Assembly (NCBI GenBank): GCA_036267955.1
Contig: DATAVB010000116.1
Coordinates: 27,368 to 91,367, forward strand
DNA length: 64,000 nt
Reading direction: 5' to 3'
DNA from: DATAVB01 sp036267955
GTDB lineage: Bacteria; Actinomycetota; Actinomycetes; Mycobacteriales; QHCD01
Below the pieces are notes generated by a model. That model was given only the letters and a program-made list of their open reading frames with translations, did no database searches and was not told where the DNA came from. Positions 8,869-17,767 of this stretch are shown here, one piece after another (positions within the stretch are counted from its first letter, which is position 1; every line of letters begins with the position of its first letter). Both the position numbers and the translations under genes were made by a program.

Positions 8869-9531
8869 TTAGGGAGCCAGCCTTTCGGTCTGCCAGGTGC
8901 CGTCATCGGTCCGCCGGTAGCGCAGCCGGTCGTGCAGCCGGTCCTCCCGGCCCTGCCAGAACTCCACGGTCGACGGCGCGATCCGATAGCCGCCCCAGAA
9001 GTCCGGCAGTGGCACCGTCTCCGGATAGCTCTCGGCGAGCCGGTCCCGTTCGGACTCCAGCCAGGCGCGGTCGGGGATGACGGCCGACTGCTCACTGATG
9101 CTCGCCGCGACCTGCGACCCGTGCGGCCGGGAATGGAAATACGTCTCGGAGTCCGCCCGGGACGTCCGGGTCACCGTGCCGGTGACCAGAATCTGGCGTT
9201 CCAGCGCGTACCAGGGGAAAACCACGCAGACTCGGGGATTTTCGGCGAGTTCCCGGCCCTTGCGCGAGGTGTAATTGGTGAAGAACACCAGGCCGCGCTC
9301 GTCGTACCCCTTCAGCAGAACGGTACGGGCGCTGGGCGCCCCATCGGCGTCTGCCGTCGCCACCACCATCGCGTTGGGCTCGGGGAAGGCCAGCGACTCC
9401 AGCGCCTCATCGAGCCAGCGACCGAACTGCTCGAGCCAGGTCGGGGCGATCGCCGATTCGGACAACTCCGCCCGTTTGTAGGAGCGCCGCATTCCGGCGA
9501 GCCGATCGGCGTTGGCCGGGTCCCGCTGCAC
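8869..9531 (-). CDS. pdxH: pyridoxamine 5'-phosphate oxidase
   Basis: A 220-residue FMN enzyme that oxidises pyridoxine or pyridoxamine 5'-phosphate to PLP, the cofactor used by the nearby serC and glyA products. Seen: PNAMVVATADADGAPSARTV, LLKGYDERGLVFFTNYTSRK, HSRPHGSQVAASISEQS (the conserved R/SxQ..A..S stretch), LPDFWGGYRIAPSTVEFWQG and the C-terminal RLHDRLRYRR..W..ERLAP signature. Length matches the family. GTG at 9531 is preceded by GGGAGAG. The MFS gene follows five bases downstream. Confidence 0.95.
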   Translation of the reverse strand: MQRDPANADRLAGMRRSYKRAELSESAIAPTWLEQFGRWLDEALESLAFPEPNAMVVATADADGAPSARTVLLKGYDERGLVFFTNYTSRKGRELAENPRVCVVFPWYALERQILVTGTVTRTSRADSETYFHSRPHGSQVAASISEQSAVIPDRAWLESERDRLAESYPETVPLPDFWGGYRIAPSTVEFWQGREDRLHDRLRYRRTDDGTWQTERLAP

Positions 9532-9720
9532 CGCGCTCTCCCACCCTCTGGCTCGTTCGGCAAACTAACGATCAGTCACTATCCTAACCTCACTCCGGCG
9601 GGTCGCCCGACCGCCGCGACCGGGTGTGGCCGTAAGGCCAGAATCTGCCGCATGGTGGGCTAATCGTTATCGGAGACGTGCTCGTAGACGTGATGGGAAT
9701 GACAGTCAACGGCGACCATT

Positions 9721-9740
9721 TACCGGTCTACTGGCCGGTA
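9721..9740. promoter_or_regulatory. imperfect palindrome upstream of citA
   Basis: TACCGG at 9721-9726 pairs with CCGGTA at 9735-9740 (14 of 20 positions symmetric). It lies 75-95 bases before the citA start in the divergent pdxH/citA region. It could be an operator; no regulator can be named. Confidence 0.3.
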
Positions 9741-9814
9741 GGTAAGAATGGGGTGGCACCCGAACAGCAAAGCGAGTGACGAGCAGTCAACGACGAGCGA
9801 TCGGAGCAGGATCG

Positions 9815-10918
9815 ATGGCGGAGTTCAAGCCGGGTCTCGAAGGAGTGACCGCGTTCGAGACCGAAATCGCCGAGCCCGATAAGGACGGCGGCGCCCTGCG
9901 ATATCGCGGGGTCGACATCGAGGACCTCGTCGGCCAGGTGACGTTCGGGAATGTCTGGGCCCTGTTGGTCGACGGCAAGTTCGGCAAGGGGCTGCCACCG
10001 GCCGAGCCGTTCCCGCTCCCGGTGCACACCGGCGATGTACGGGTCGACGTACAGGCCGCGTTGGCCATGCTGGCGCCGATCTGGGATTACAAACCGCTGC
10101 TGGACATCTCCGAGACCGAGGCCCGTGACAACCTGGCCCGCGCCTCGGTGATGGCGCTGTCCTACGTCGCCCAGTCGGCCCGCGGGATCAGCCAGCCGGC
10201 CGTGCCGCAGTCCCGCGTCGACGAGGCGTCCACCATCGTCGAGCGGTTCATGATCCGCTGGCGCGGCGAGCCGGATCCCAAACATGTGGCCGCGGTCGAC
10301 GCCTACTGGGTCTCGGCGGCTGAGCACGGCATGAACGCCTCGACCTTCACCGCCCGGGTCATCGCCTCCACCGGCGCCGACGCCGCGGCATCCCTGTCCG
10401 GCGCGATCGGCGCCATGTCCGGCCCGCTGCACGGCGGCGCACCGGCCCGGGTGCTGCCGATGATCGATGCCGTCGAGCGCACCGGCGACGCCAAGAAGGT
10501 CATCAACGACATCGTCAGCAACCACGGCCGCATCATGGGCTTCGGACACCGGGTCTACCGGGCCGAGGACCCGCGGGCGCGAGTACTGCGGCGTACCGCC
10601 AAGGAGCTGGGCTCCAAGCGGTACGAGGCGGCACTGGCGCTCGAGCAGGCGGCCCTGGAGGCGCTGCGCGAGCTGCATCCGGAGCGGCCGATCGAGACGA
10701 ACGTGGAGTTCTGGGCCGCGGTCGTTCTCGACTTTGCCGAGGTGCCGACGCGGATGATGCCGGCGATGTTCACCTGCGCCCGGACCGGCGGCTGGAGCGC
10801 CCACGTCCTGGAGCAGAAACGGCTGGGTAAGCTGGTCCGCCCCTCGGCGCTCTACATCGGCCCCGGCCCGCGGCAGCCTTCCGACGTCGACGGCTGGGAC
10901 GACATCGACACCCTCTGA
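9815..10918 (+). CDS. citA: citrate synthase 2 (CitA type)
   Basis: A 367-residue citrate synthase that condenses oxaloacetate and acetyl-CoA. Seen: EHGMNAST with His171, PLHGGAPARV with His206, MGFGHRVYR with His245 and VLDFAEVP with Asp306, which match the catalytic His-His-Asp set of the family, and the closing CARTGGWSAHVLEQ. The length (about 370) is that of the shorter actinobacterial citrate synthase 2, not the 430-residue GltA. ATG at 9815 is chosen because it gives the usual MAEFKPGLEGV start; GGAGCAGG precedes it. A 2-methylcitrate synthase activity is possible. Followed by a hairpin repeat and serC on the same strand. Confidence 0.93.
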   Translation: MAEFKPGLEGVTAFETEIAEPDKDGGALRYRGVDIEDLVGQVTFGNVWALLVDGKFGKGLPPAEPFPLPVHTGDVRVDVQAALAMLAPIWDYKPLLDISETEARDNLARASVMALSYVAQSARGISQPAVPQSRVDEASTIVERFMIRWRGEPDPKHVAAVDAYWVSAAEHGMNASTFTARVIASTGADAAASLSGAIGAMSGPLHGGAPARVLPMIDAVERTGDAKKVINDIVSNHGRIMGFGHRVYRAEDPRARVLRRTAKELGSKRYEAALALEQAALEALRELHPERPIETNVEFWAAVVLDFAEVPTRMMPAMFTCARTGGWSAHVLEQKRLGKLVRPSALYIGPGPRQPSDVDGWDDIDTL

Positions 10919-10946
10919 CCCGCGCCGCCGACCCTTTCGATTCCCG

Positions 10947-10991
10947 CCAATGTGGCATTGGGGTGACTAGATTGCCGCAATGCCACATTGG
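10947..10991. repeat. GACTAGA-loop hairpin repeat, copy A
   Basis: CCAATGTGGCATTG at 10947-10960 pairs perfectly with CAATGCCACATTGG at 10978-10991; the 17-base loop contains TGACTAGATTG. It lies between citA and serC. Related copies are at 25519-25567 and 58527-58577. The left flank ends in TTCCCG, as in copy B. Confidence 0.85.
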
Positions 10992-11033
10992 GGCAAATCC
11001 TGCCGGGCGGGACAGAGCTGAGAGACTGATCCG

Positions 11034-12158
11034 GTGACCGAGACGCAGATTCTGATCCCCGCCGACCTCAAGCCGACCGACGGCAGGTTCGGTTCCGGAC
11101 CGTCGAAGGTACGGCCGGAGTCGCTGGCCGCCTTCGCCGCCGACGGGGTGGCCCTGATGGGCACGTCGCACCGGCAGCCGCCGGTGAAGGACCTGGTGGG
11201 CCGGATCCGCTCCGGCCTGCGGGAGCTCTTCGCGCTACCCGACGGGTACGAGGTGGTGCTCGGCCTCGGTGGCGCCACCGCGTTCTGGGACATCGCCGCG
11301 TTCGGTCTGGTCCGGGAACGCTCACAGCACCTGTCCTTCGGCGAGTTCTCCTCGAAGTTCGCCGCGGTGACCAAGGGGGCGCCGTTCCTCGGCGACCCGA
11401 CCGTCATCACGGCCGAGGTCGGCTCCCGGCCGGAACCGCGCGCCGAGGCCGGGATCGACGTCTACGCCTGGCCGCACAACGAGACCTCGACCGGGGTGAT
11501 GACCGACATCGCCCGGGTCGAGGGCGCCGATCCGGGCGCGCTGGTCGTCGTCGACGCCACCTCCGGCGCCGGCGGCCTGCCGGTGCGGGCCCAGGATGTC
11601 GACGTCTACTACTTCGCACCGCAGAAGTGCTTCGCCGCCGACGGCGGCCTGTGGCTGTCGTTCTTCTCCCCCGCCGCGTTGGAGCGGGCCGCGGAGATCG
11701 GCGCGAGCGACCGCTGGATCCCGCCGTTCTACGACCTGCCCACCGCGATCGACAACTCGGTGAAGGACCAGACGTACAACACCCCGGCGGTCGCCACCCT
11801 GTGGCTGCTGGCCGACCAGGTCGACTGGATGCTCGGCAACGGCGGCCTGCCCTGGACCGTCGCCCGCACCGCGGACTCCTCCGGCCGGCTCTACGACTGG
11901 GCCGAGAAGTCGCCGTACGCCACCCCGTTCGTCGCCGAGCCGGCGCATCGCTCGCAGGTCGTCGCGACGATCGACTTCGCCGACACGGTGGACGCCGCCG
12001 CGGTGGCGAAGGTGCTGCGGGCCAACGGGATCGTCGACACCGAGCCGTACCGCAAGCTCGGCCGCAACCAGCTGCGGGTCGGCACCTTCCCGGCGGTCGA
12101 CCCGGACGACGTGTCTGCGCTGACCGCCTGCATCGACTTCGTCGTCGAGCGGTTGTAG
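11034..12158 (+). CDS. serC: phosphoserine aminotransferase
   Basis: A 374-residue class V PLP aminotransferase that makes 3-phosphoserine from 3-phosphohydroxypyruvate in serine synthesis. Seen: RFGSGPSKVRPESL at the N-terminus, the substrate-loop GTSHRQPPVK, WPHNETSTGV, VVVDATSGAGG with Asp174 for the PLP ring nitrogen, and YYFAPQKCFAADGG with the Schiff-base lysine at about 198. This is the actinobacterial/archaeal SerC subgroup. GTG at 11034 is the start; the upstream ribosome site is weak (GAGAGACTG). It supplies serine, the substrate of GlyA encoded at 54 kb. Confidence 0.94.
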   Translation: MTETQILIPADLKPTDGRFGSGPSKVRPESLAAFAADGVALMGTSHRQPPVKDLVGRIRSGLRELFALPDGYEVVLGLGGATAFWDIAAFGLVRERSQHLSFGEFSSKFAAVTKGAPFLGDPTVITAEVGSRPEPRAEAGIDVYAWPHNETSTGVMTDIARVEGADPGALVVVDATSGAGGLPVRAQDVDVYYFAPQKCFAADGGLWLSFFSPAALERAAEIGASDRWIPPFYDLPTAIDNSVKDQTYNTPAVATLWLLADQVDWMLGNGGLPWTVARTADSSGRLYDWAEKSPYATPFVAEPAHRSQVVATIDFADTVDAAAVAKVLRANGIVDTEPYRKLGRNQLRVGTFPAVDPDDVSALTACIDFVVERL

Positions 12159-12185
12159 TCCCGATCCAACTCGCACAGCCATTAA

Positions 12186-12196
12186 TCCACAGTGGA
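12186..12196. repeat. TCCACAGTGGA palindrome (exact copy)
   Basis: An exact copy of the recurring 11-base palindrome TCCACWGTGGA, here in the intergenic region between serC and sepH, 28 bases after the serC stop. Confidence 0.8.
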
Positions 12197-12440
12197 CAGT
12201 CAGGGTCTTTCCGGGCGCCTTCCGGATGCCATTTCGAGAATTGTCGACCATTGTCGATCTGGGAATCGGCAAACTGCGACGGCGTGCCCGCAGCGCGCCT
12301 GTTTAGCCGTAGTCGGTTTCCTGTCGTAGGGTCGGGGCGCGCGTTCGCCGAAGTCGAGCCGTGCATTGCATCATCGGGGGGCCGGCCGACCGGGGCAGTG
12401 CAGCCCAGGACAGTGGCCGGACAGAGACAGGGGGCGAGGC

Positions 12441-13838
12441 ATGCGCCAGCTGCAATTCGTCGGTGTGTCCGACGACGGCGCCCACCTGTTGCTGCAGGAC
12501 GCCGCGAACGTACGGGAACAGTTCCTGCTGCCGGTCGACGACCGGTTGCGCGCGGCCTCCCGCGGTGACCGCAGCCGGCTGGGTCAGATCGAGCTCGAAC
12601 TGGACAGCACGCTTCGGCCGCGCGAGATCCAGGCCCGGATCCGCGCCGGCGAGAGCCCCGAGGAGGTGGCCGCCGCCGCGAATGCTCCACTGCAGCGGGT
12701 CATGCGGTTCGCCTACCCGGTGCTGCAGGAGCGCGAGCAGGTCACGGTCGAGGCCCGCCGCACCCGGATCCGGCGCAGTGACGGCGCCCTGCAGCTCGGT
12801 GAGCAGGTCGATGACCGGCTGACCCGCCAGGGCATCGACCCGGACACCGCCGAGTGGGACGCCTGCCGCCGCGAGGACGGCACCTGGTGGCTGTCGCTGT
12901 CCTGGATGGCCGGGAAGACGCCGCGCCGCGCGCAGTGGTCCTTCGATCTCTCCGGGCGCACGCTCACCCCGGCCGACGATCTGGCCGCCGAATTGCAGGC
13001 CGAGCAGCCGCGCCGCCGCCAGATCGCCGCCGTGCCGTTCGTTCCGGCCGACGAGCCGGAGGACGCCGACGACGAGCCGGCGGTCATCCCGCCCCGCCCA
13101 CACAGCGCGACCGATCAGCCCGGCCGGACCGAGCAGCGCAACCGGCCGGCCCAGGCAACGCCGCCGGCCCGCGAGGAGCGGTCCGGACAGTCGGGACGCA
13201 ACGGCACCGAACGTCGCGACGACACTGGGCGCGACGACATTAGGCGCGACGACATTAGGCGCGGGCGGTCTCAGCGCGGCCCGGCGCGGCCGACCCGTAC
13301 CCATGACCAGCCCACCGGCCGCACTCGCGCCGACCAGCCGGCGACCCCGCGTCCCCGGTCCGAACCGTACGGCTGGGCCGCACCGACGGAGCCCACCCGA
13401 TCCGCCGAGCCCACCCGATCCGCCGAGCCCATCAAGTCCGCCGAGCCCACCGAACGTACGGACCGCACCGCCCGCGCCGAGCCGGCGCCGAAGCCCGAAC
13501 CGATCGCTGGCACCAGACCGGCGGCCGGCGCCAAACCGACCGTGCCAGAGGTCCGGCCAACCGTGCCAGAGGTCCGGCCGGCGCAGCCCGCCGCGGCGAA
13601 TGACCGATCGCGAGCGGACCGACCGTCCCCGGTCCCGGCCGGACCACGTGATCCGCGTCCCGTTATTGATGCCGAGGCGAGCGCAAGCGAAACGAGCCCG
13701 GACGAGAAATCGGCGGTCAATTCGAGTTCGGCCGAGCAGCCGAACGAGCCGGAGACACCGGCAAAGCCGGGCAAGGGCCGCAAACCGAAGGTCCCGTCCT
13801 GGGACGACATCGTCTTCGGCACTCGCGGGCACCGCTGA
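12441..13838 (+). CDS. sepH: septation protein SepH (DUF3071)
   Basis: A 465-residue cell-division protein. In Streptomyces and Mycobacterium SepH binds FtsZ and promotes Z-ring assembly. Seen: the N-terminal DUF3071 domain (MRQLQFVGVSDDGAHLLLQD to about residue 170) including a helix-turn-helix-like stretch LRPREIQARIRAGESPEEVA, then a long low-complexity linker rich in Pro, Arg, Glu and Thr with three tandem repeats, then a conserved C-terminal tail KGRKPKVPSWDDIVFGTRG. ATG at 12441 follows GGGCGAGG. The linker repeats are noted separately. It lies alone between serC and the ABC half-transporters; a weak promoter candidate (TTAGCC at 12302, TAGGGT at 12327) is upstream. Confidence 0.95.
   Translation: MRQLQFVGVSDDGAHLLLQDAANVREQFLLPVDDRLRAASRGDRSRLGQIELELDSTLRPREIQARIRAGESPEEVAAAANAPLQRVMRFAYPVLQEREQVTVEARRTRIRRSDGALQLGEQVDDRLTRQGIDPDTAEWDACRREDGTWWLSLSWMAGKTPRRAQWSFDLSGRTLTPADDLAAELQAEQPRRRQIAAVPFVPADEPEDADDEPAVIPPRPHSATDQPGRTEQRNRPAQATPPAREERSGQSGRNGTERRDDTGRDDIRRDDIRRGRSQRGPARPTRTHDQPTGRTRADQPATPRPRSEPYGWAAPTEPTRSAEPTRSAEPIKSAEPTERTDRTARAEPAPKPEPIAGTRPAAGAKPTVPEVRPTVPEVRPAQPAAANDRSRADRPSPVPAGPRDPRPVIDAEASASETSPDEKSAVNSSSAEQPNEPETPAKPGKGRKPKVPSWDDIVFGTRGHR
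13213..13580 (+). repeat. tandem repeats in the SepH linker
   Basis: Three in-frame arrays lie inside sepH: a 15-base unit GGCGCGACGACATTA (13228-13257, with a degenerate preceding copy), an 18-base unit coding for EPTRSA (four units from 13389) and a 21-base unit coding for PTVPEVR (two units from about 13535). All change linker length without shifting frame. Confidence 0.85.
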
Positions 13839-13935
13839 CTCCCTGCGGTACAGGGGATTTCGCTGTCAGCAAGATTCGCTGCGCGAGATAATCGTGTGAT
13901 TGTTGTCGGTGTCCGGCGGTAATCTCGATCACGCC

Positions 13936-15714
13936 ATGAAATCGACTTCAGCAGCACGCTCGCAGCGCTCCCAGTTTTCCTCTCTCTGGCGTATCCGCAG
14001 TTACGTCCGGCCGTATCTGCCGCAGATCCTGATGACCACCGCCGCCGCAATGATCGGCACCCTGGTGGGAATTGCTGTGCCGCTGCTCACAAAGCGGATG
14101 ATCGACGGACCGATCCACCACCACGACAAAGGCGCCATCATTCCGCTCGGTCTGTTGGCATTGCTGTTCGGCGCGGCCGAGGCCGTGCTGATCTTCGTAC
14201 GCCGGTGGGGCCTGGTGAAGTCCTCGCTCGGGCTGGAGTCCGACATCCGCGGCGACCTCTACCGCCACCTGCAGCGCCTTCCGATCGCCTTCCACGATCG
14301 CTGGCAGTCCGGTCAGCTGCTGTCCCGCGCCACCAGCGACCTCTCCACGATTCGCCGGTTCGTCGGTTTCGGCATGGTGTTCCTGGTGGTCAACGCGGCG
14401 ACGTTCGTCATCGTGTCGATCCTGCTGATCGTCATCTATCCGCCGCTGGGCATCCTCGCGACCGCGTTGACCCTGCCGCTGGCGCCGGTGTCGCTGAAGT
14501 TCGAGCGGGTCTACAAGAAGCAGGCGCGCCGGGTCCAGGACCAGCAGGGCGAGATCGCCACCGCCGCCGAGGAGGCCGCGGTCGGCATCCGGATCATCAA
14601 GTCCTTCGGCCGCCGCCGGATGGTGTTCGACCGGTTCGACGACAAGGCCCGCGACCTGCGGCGCTTCCAGATGGACAAGGTGCACACGCTCGCGGTGATC
14701 TGGGCGGTCATCGAGGCCCACCCCCAGATCGTGCTCGCGGTCATCGTCTTCGTCGGCTCGATCGCGGTGGCACACGGGACGCTGACCCTCGGCACGCTGG
14801 TCGCCTTCAGCTCGCTGTTCCAGCTGATGATCTGGCCGATCGAGTCGATGGGCTACCTGCTGGCCAACGCGCAGGAGTCGGTCAGCGCGGCCGACCGGAT
14901 CTACGAGGTGCTCGACGCCGAGCCGACGATCGTCGACCGGCCGGGCGCGACCGCACTGACCGGCGCCTCGGGTCGGCTGGTGTTCGACTCGGTCGGGTTC
15001 ACCTATCCCGACAGTGACACCCCAGTGCTGCACGACATCAACCTGGTGGTCGAGCCGGGCGAGACGGTGGCGATCGTCGGCGCCGTCGGCTGCGGCAAGA
15101 GCACGCTCACCGCTCTGGTGGCCCGGCTCTACGACGTGACCGCCGGCCGGATCACCATCGACGGACGGGACATCCGCGACCTGCCGCTGACCAACCTGCG
15201 GCAGCTGGTGGCGACCGCGTTCGAGGAGCCGATCCTGTTCTCCGCCAGCGCGAGGGAAAACGTCACCCTCGGCTATCCGGACGCCTCCGAGGAGGAGGTC
15301 CGCGGCGCGGTGGAGTTGGCCCAGGCCGACTTCGTCGACGACCTGCCGTGGGGGCTGGAGACCCGGCTCGGCGAGCAGGGGATGACGGTCTCCGGTGGTC
15401 AGCGGCAGCGCCTGGCACTGGCCCGGGCCGTGGTCGCCAAGCCGCGGGTGCTGGTCCTGGACGACCCGCTCTCGGCGCTGGACGTGCACACCGAGGCACT
15501 GGTCGAGGAGGCGCTGCGCCGGGTGCTGGCCGATACGACGGCCATCGTCGTGGCGCACCGGCCCTCGACCGTGCTGCTGGCCGACCGGGTGGCCCTGATC
15601 GCCGGCGGCACGATCGTCGCCATCGGCACCCATCACGAGCTGTTGGAGACCGTCCCGGCCTACCGGGCGATTCTTTCGCAGGACGCCGACGCCGAGGATC
15701 TCGAGCCGGCATGA
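13936..15714 (+). CDS. ABC half-transporter, degenerate-site subunit
   Basis: A 592-residue half-transporter with six N-terminal helices (about 25-310) and a C-terminal ATPase domain. Seen: Walker A GAVGCGKST, signature VSGGQRQRLALARA, Walker B VLVLDDPLSALD and H-loop VVAHRPS. The residue after the Walker B aspartate is Asp, not the catalytic Glu, the mark of the non-hydrolysing site in heterodimeric exporters such as TM287/288. The partner encoded 25 bases downstream has the canonical Glu. ATG at 13936 is chosen for the homologous beginning; its ribosome site is weak. Substrate unknown; multidrug export is the usual role of this family. Confidence 0.93.
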   Translation: MKSTSAARSQRSQFSSLWRIRSYVRPYLPQILMTTAAAMIGTLVGIAVPLLTKRMIDGPIHHHDKGAIIPLGLLALLFGAAEAVLIFVRRWGLVKSSLGLESDIRGDLYRHLQRLPIAFHDRWQSGQLLSRATSDLSTIRRFVGFGMVFLVVNAATFVIVSILLIVIYPPLGILATALTLPLAPVSLKFERVYKKQARRVQDQQGEIATAAEEAAVGIRIIKSFGRRRMVFDRFDDKARDLRRFQMDKVHTLAVIWAVIEAHPQIVLAVIVFVGSIAVAHGTLTLGTLVAFSSLFQLMIWPIESMGYLLANAQESVSAADRIYEVLDAEPTIVDRPGATALTGASGRLVFDSVGFTYPDSDTPVLHDINLVVEPGETVAIVGAVGCGKSTLTALVARLYDVTAGRITIDGRDIRDLPLTNLRQLVATAFEEPILFSASARENVTLGYPDASEEEVRGAVELAQADFVDDLPWGLETRLGEQGMTVSGGQRQRLALARAVVAKPRVLVLDDPLSALDVHTEALVEEALRRVLADTTAIVVAHRPSTVLLADRVALIAGGTIVAIGTHHELLETVPAYRAILSQDADAEDLEPA

Positions 15715-15739
15715 GCAGTTTTTACGCAGGGAGTAAGGA

Positions 15740-17620
15740 ATGAGTACGACCGCGTCCGACCCGGGCACGCAGGCGGAGCCGAACGACAACCGAGACGGCA
15801 GCAACGCCGAGCCCGTGCTGGGGTGGCGCGGGGTCGCCGCCGAGCAGAACGACGAGATCTCCACCGCCGTCGGCGGGTTGCTGCGCGACCGCAGCCGGGC
15901 CCTGCTCGGCAGTCTGCTGCGCCCGCACAAGCGGGCGCTGTGGCTGACCGTCGCGATCATGCTGGTCGATAACTTCGCGTCGATGGCCGGCCCGTTCCTG
16001 GTCGCCATCGGGATCGACAAGGGCATCCCGGCGGTACGGCGCGGCGATTACCTGCCGCTGTCCCTGGCCGCCGGTGGCATGGCGGTCGCCGCGCTCATCG
16101 ACGCGCTGCTGCGGTTCCAGTTCCTGATGCGGGCCGGGCGGATCGGGCAGGCGCTGATGCTCGACCTGCGCCGCCGGATCTTCATCCACTTCCAGAAGCT
16201 GTCGCTGTCCTTCCACGAGAAGTACACCTCCGGCCGGGTGATCTCGCGGCTCACCTCCGACATGGAGTCGCTGCAGGAGTTGCTCGACGCCGGCCTGGAC
16301 GGGCTGGTCACGGCGGTGCTGTCGATCCTGACGATCGGCGTCATCCTGCTGGTGCTCGACTGGCCACTGGCCCTGGTGACGATGCTGTCGTTCCCGCTGC
16401 TGCTGTGGCTGTCGGCGTGGTTCCGGAAGCACTCAGCGCTGGCCTATCGCCGGACCAGGGAAGCCATCGCGCTCCTGATCGTGCAATTCGTCGAGTCACT
16501 GGGCGGGATCCGCGCGGTGCAGGCGTTCCGGCGCGAGCCGCGCAATGCCGAGATCTTCGGTGAGCTCAACACCGACTTCCGCGAGGCCAACGCACGCTCG
16601 ATGAAGCTGATCGCGGTCTTCGTCCCCGGCGTCAAGCTGCTGGGCAATGTCACGATGGCGGTCGCGCTGGTCTACGGCGGCTACCGGGTGCTCGGCAACC
16701 ACCTCGAGATCGGCGTACTGACGGCGTTCCTGCTCTACCTGCGCCGGTTCTTCGACCCGATGCAGGACCTGTCGATGTACTACAACTCCTACCAGTCAGC
16801 CACCGCCGCGCTGGAGAAGTTGTCCGGCGTGCTGGAGGAGCAGCCGAGTCTCGCCGAGCCCGAGCAGCCGACGCCGCTGCCCAGCCCGCACGGCGCGGTC
16901 GACTTCACCGGCGTGCAATTCGGATACAACGAGAAGCTGATCCTGCCGGAGTTGGATCTGCACGTGCCAGCCGGTCAGACGATCGCACTCGTGGGAGCCA
17001 CGGGGGCCGGCAAGACGACGCTGGCCCGGTTGCTGGCCCGGTTTTACGATCCCGACCGGGGCCAGATCGCGCTGGACGGCATCGATCTGCGGGACCTGCG
17101 CGACGACGACCTGCGGCGGGCGATCGTGATGGTCACCCAGGAGAGCTTCCTGTTCTCCGGCTCGGTGGCCGACAACATTGCCTTCGGCCGGCCGGACGCG
17201 TCGCGGGAGGACATCGTCCGGGCGGCCCGGGCGATCGGCGCGCACGAGTTCATCACCGCGCTGCCGGACGGGTACGACACCGACGTACGCAAGCGCGGCG
17301 GTCGGCTCTCGGCCGGTCAGCGTCAGCTGGTCTCGTTCGCCCGGGCCTTCCTGGCCGACCCGGCGGTGCTGATCCTGGACGAGGCGACGTCCTCGCTGGA
17401 CGTGCCGAGCGAACGGCTGGTGCAGCGGGCGTTGCGGACGATCCTGGCCGACCGTACGGCGCTGATCATCGCGCACCGGCTGTCCACCGTGGAGATCGCG
17501 GACCGGGTGCTGGTGATGGACGCCGGCCGGATCGTCGAGGACGGCGCACCGGAGCGGCTGATCAGCGGTGCCGGTCGATTCGCCGACCTGCACCAGGCGT
17601 GGGCCGACTCGCTCGTCTGA
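15740..17620 (+). CDS. ABC half-transporter, catalytic-site subunit
   Basis: A 626-residue half-transporter forming the second half of the exporter. Seen: an 80-residue cytoplasmic N-terminal extension, six helices, Walker A GATGAGKTT, signature LSAGQRQLVSFARA, Walker B VLILDEATSSLD with catalytic Glu, and H-loop IIAHRLST. The signature has LSAGQ instead of LSGGQ, the expected complement of a degenerate-Walker-B partner: one ATP site combines Asp and LSAGQ, the other Glu and VSGGQ. ATG at 15740 follows AGGGAGTAAGGA. The pair resembles mycobacterial Rv1272c/Rv1273c in layout (recalled, not checked). Confidence 0.93.
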   Translation: MSTTASDPGTQAEPNDNRDGSNAEPVLGWRGVAAEQNDEISTAVGGLLRDRSRALLGSLLRPHKRALWLTVAIMLVDNFASMAGPFLVAIGIDKGIPAVRRGDYLPLSLAAGGMAVAALIDALLRFQFLMRAGRIGQALMLDLRRRIFIHFQKLSLSFHEKYTSGRVISRLTSDMESLQELLDAGLDGLVTAVLSILTIGVILLVLDWPLALVTMLSFPLLLWLSAWFRKHSALAYRRTREAIALLIVQFVESLGGIRAVQAFRREPRNAEIFGELNTDFREANARSMKLIAVFVPGVKLLGNVTMAVALVYGGYRVLGNHLEIGVLTAFLLYLRRFFDPMQDLSMYYNSYQSATAALEKLSGVLEEQPSLAEPEQPTPLPSPHGAVDFTGVQFGYNEKLILPELDLHVPAGQTIALVGATGAGKTTLARLLARFYDPDRGQIALDGIDLRDLRDDDLRRAIVMVTQESFLFSGSVADNIAFGRPDASREDIVRAARAIGAHEFITALPDGYDTDVRKRGGRLSAGQRQLVSFARAFLADPAVLILDEATSSLDVPSERLVQRALRTILADRTALIIAHRLSTVEIADRVLVMDAGRIVEDGAPERLISGAGRFADLHQAWADSLV

Positions 17621-17684
17621 CCCATCCCGGCCCAGCTTCCCGCCAACCCGGGCTGGCACACATTCGCCGGCGCGCCCGCCCGCT

Positions 17685-17727
17685 GGGCAGCGGGGGCAGC
17701 GGGGGCAGCGGGGAGCGGGGAGCGGGG
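17685..17727 (+). repeat. G-run tract between convergent genes
   Basis: Six runs of three to five G (17685-17687, 17692-17696, 17701-17705, 17710-17713, 17717-17720, 17724-17727) are separated by three to four bases, mostly CAGC or AGC. The plus strand fits a G-quadruplex pattern. It lies between the stops of the ABC exporter (17620, plus) and the TrmH gene (17768, minus). Confidence 0.7.
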
Positions 17728-17767
17728 CCACCCGAGCAGGGGCCAGCCAGCAGCGCGGCGGGCGGGG

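Noticed and set aside
7058..8872. A plus-strand open frame of 604 codons opposite the MFS gene
   Set aside because: The translation is His/Gln/Arg-rich without any domain, and the minus-strand MFS protein has clear family motifs.
9557..9600. A possible iron- or TetR-type operator in the A/T-richer stretch upstream of pdxH (CTAACGATCAG...TATCCTAAC)
   Set aside because: The symmetry is poor when aligned and matches no site I know well; not enough to call.
13213..13580. A CRISPR-like array in sepH
   Set aside because: The units are 15, 18 and 21 bases, in frame, contiguous and without spacers, and they encode a disordered linker.
13948..16026. A minus-strand open frame of 692 codons opposite the ABC half-transporters
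   Set aside because: The complementary strand encodes complete Walker and signature motifs; the antisense translation has none.
17626..17660. A possible terminator hairpin after the ABC exporter (GCCCAGC...GGGCTGG)
   Set aside because: The two segments are not reverse complements when aligned base by base, so no stable stem forms.
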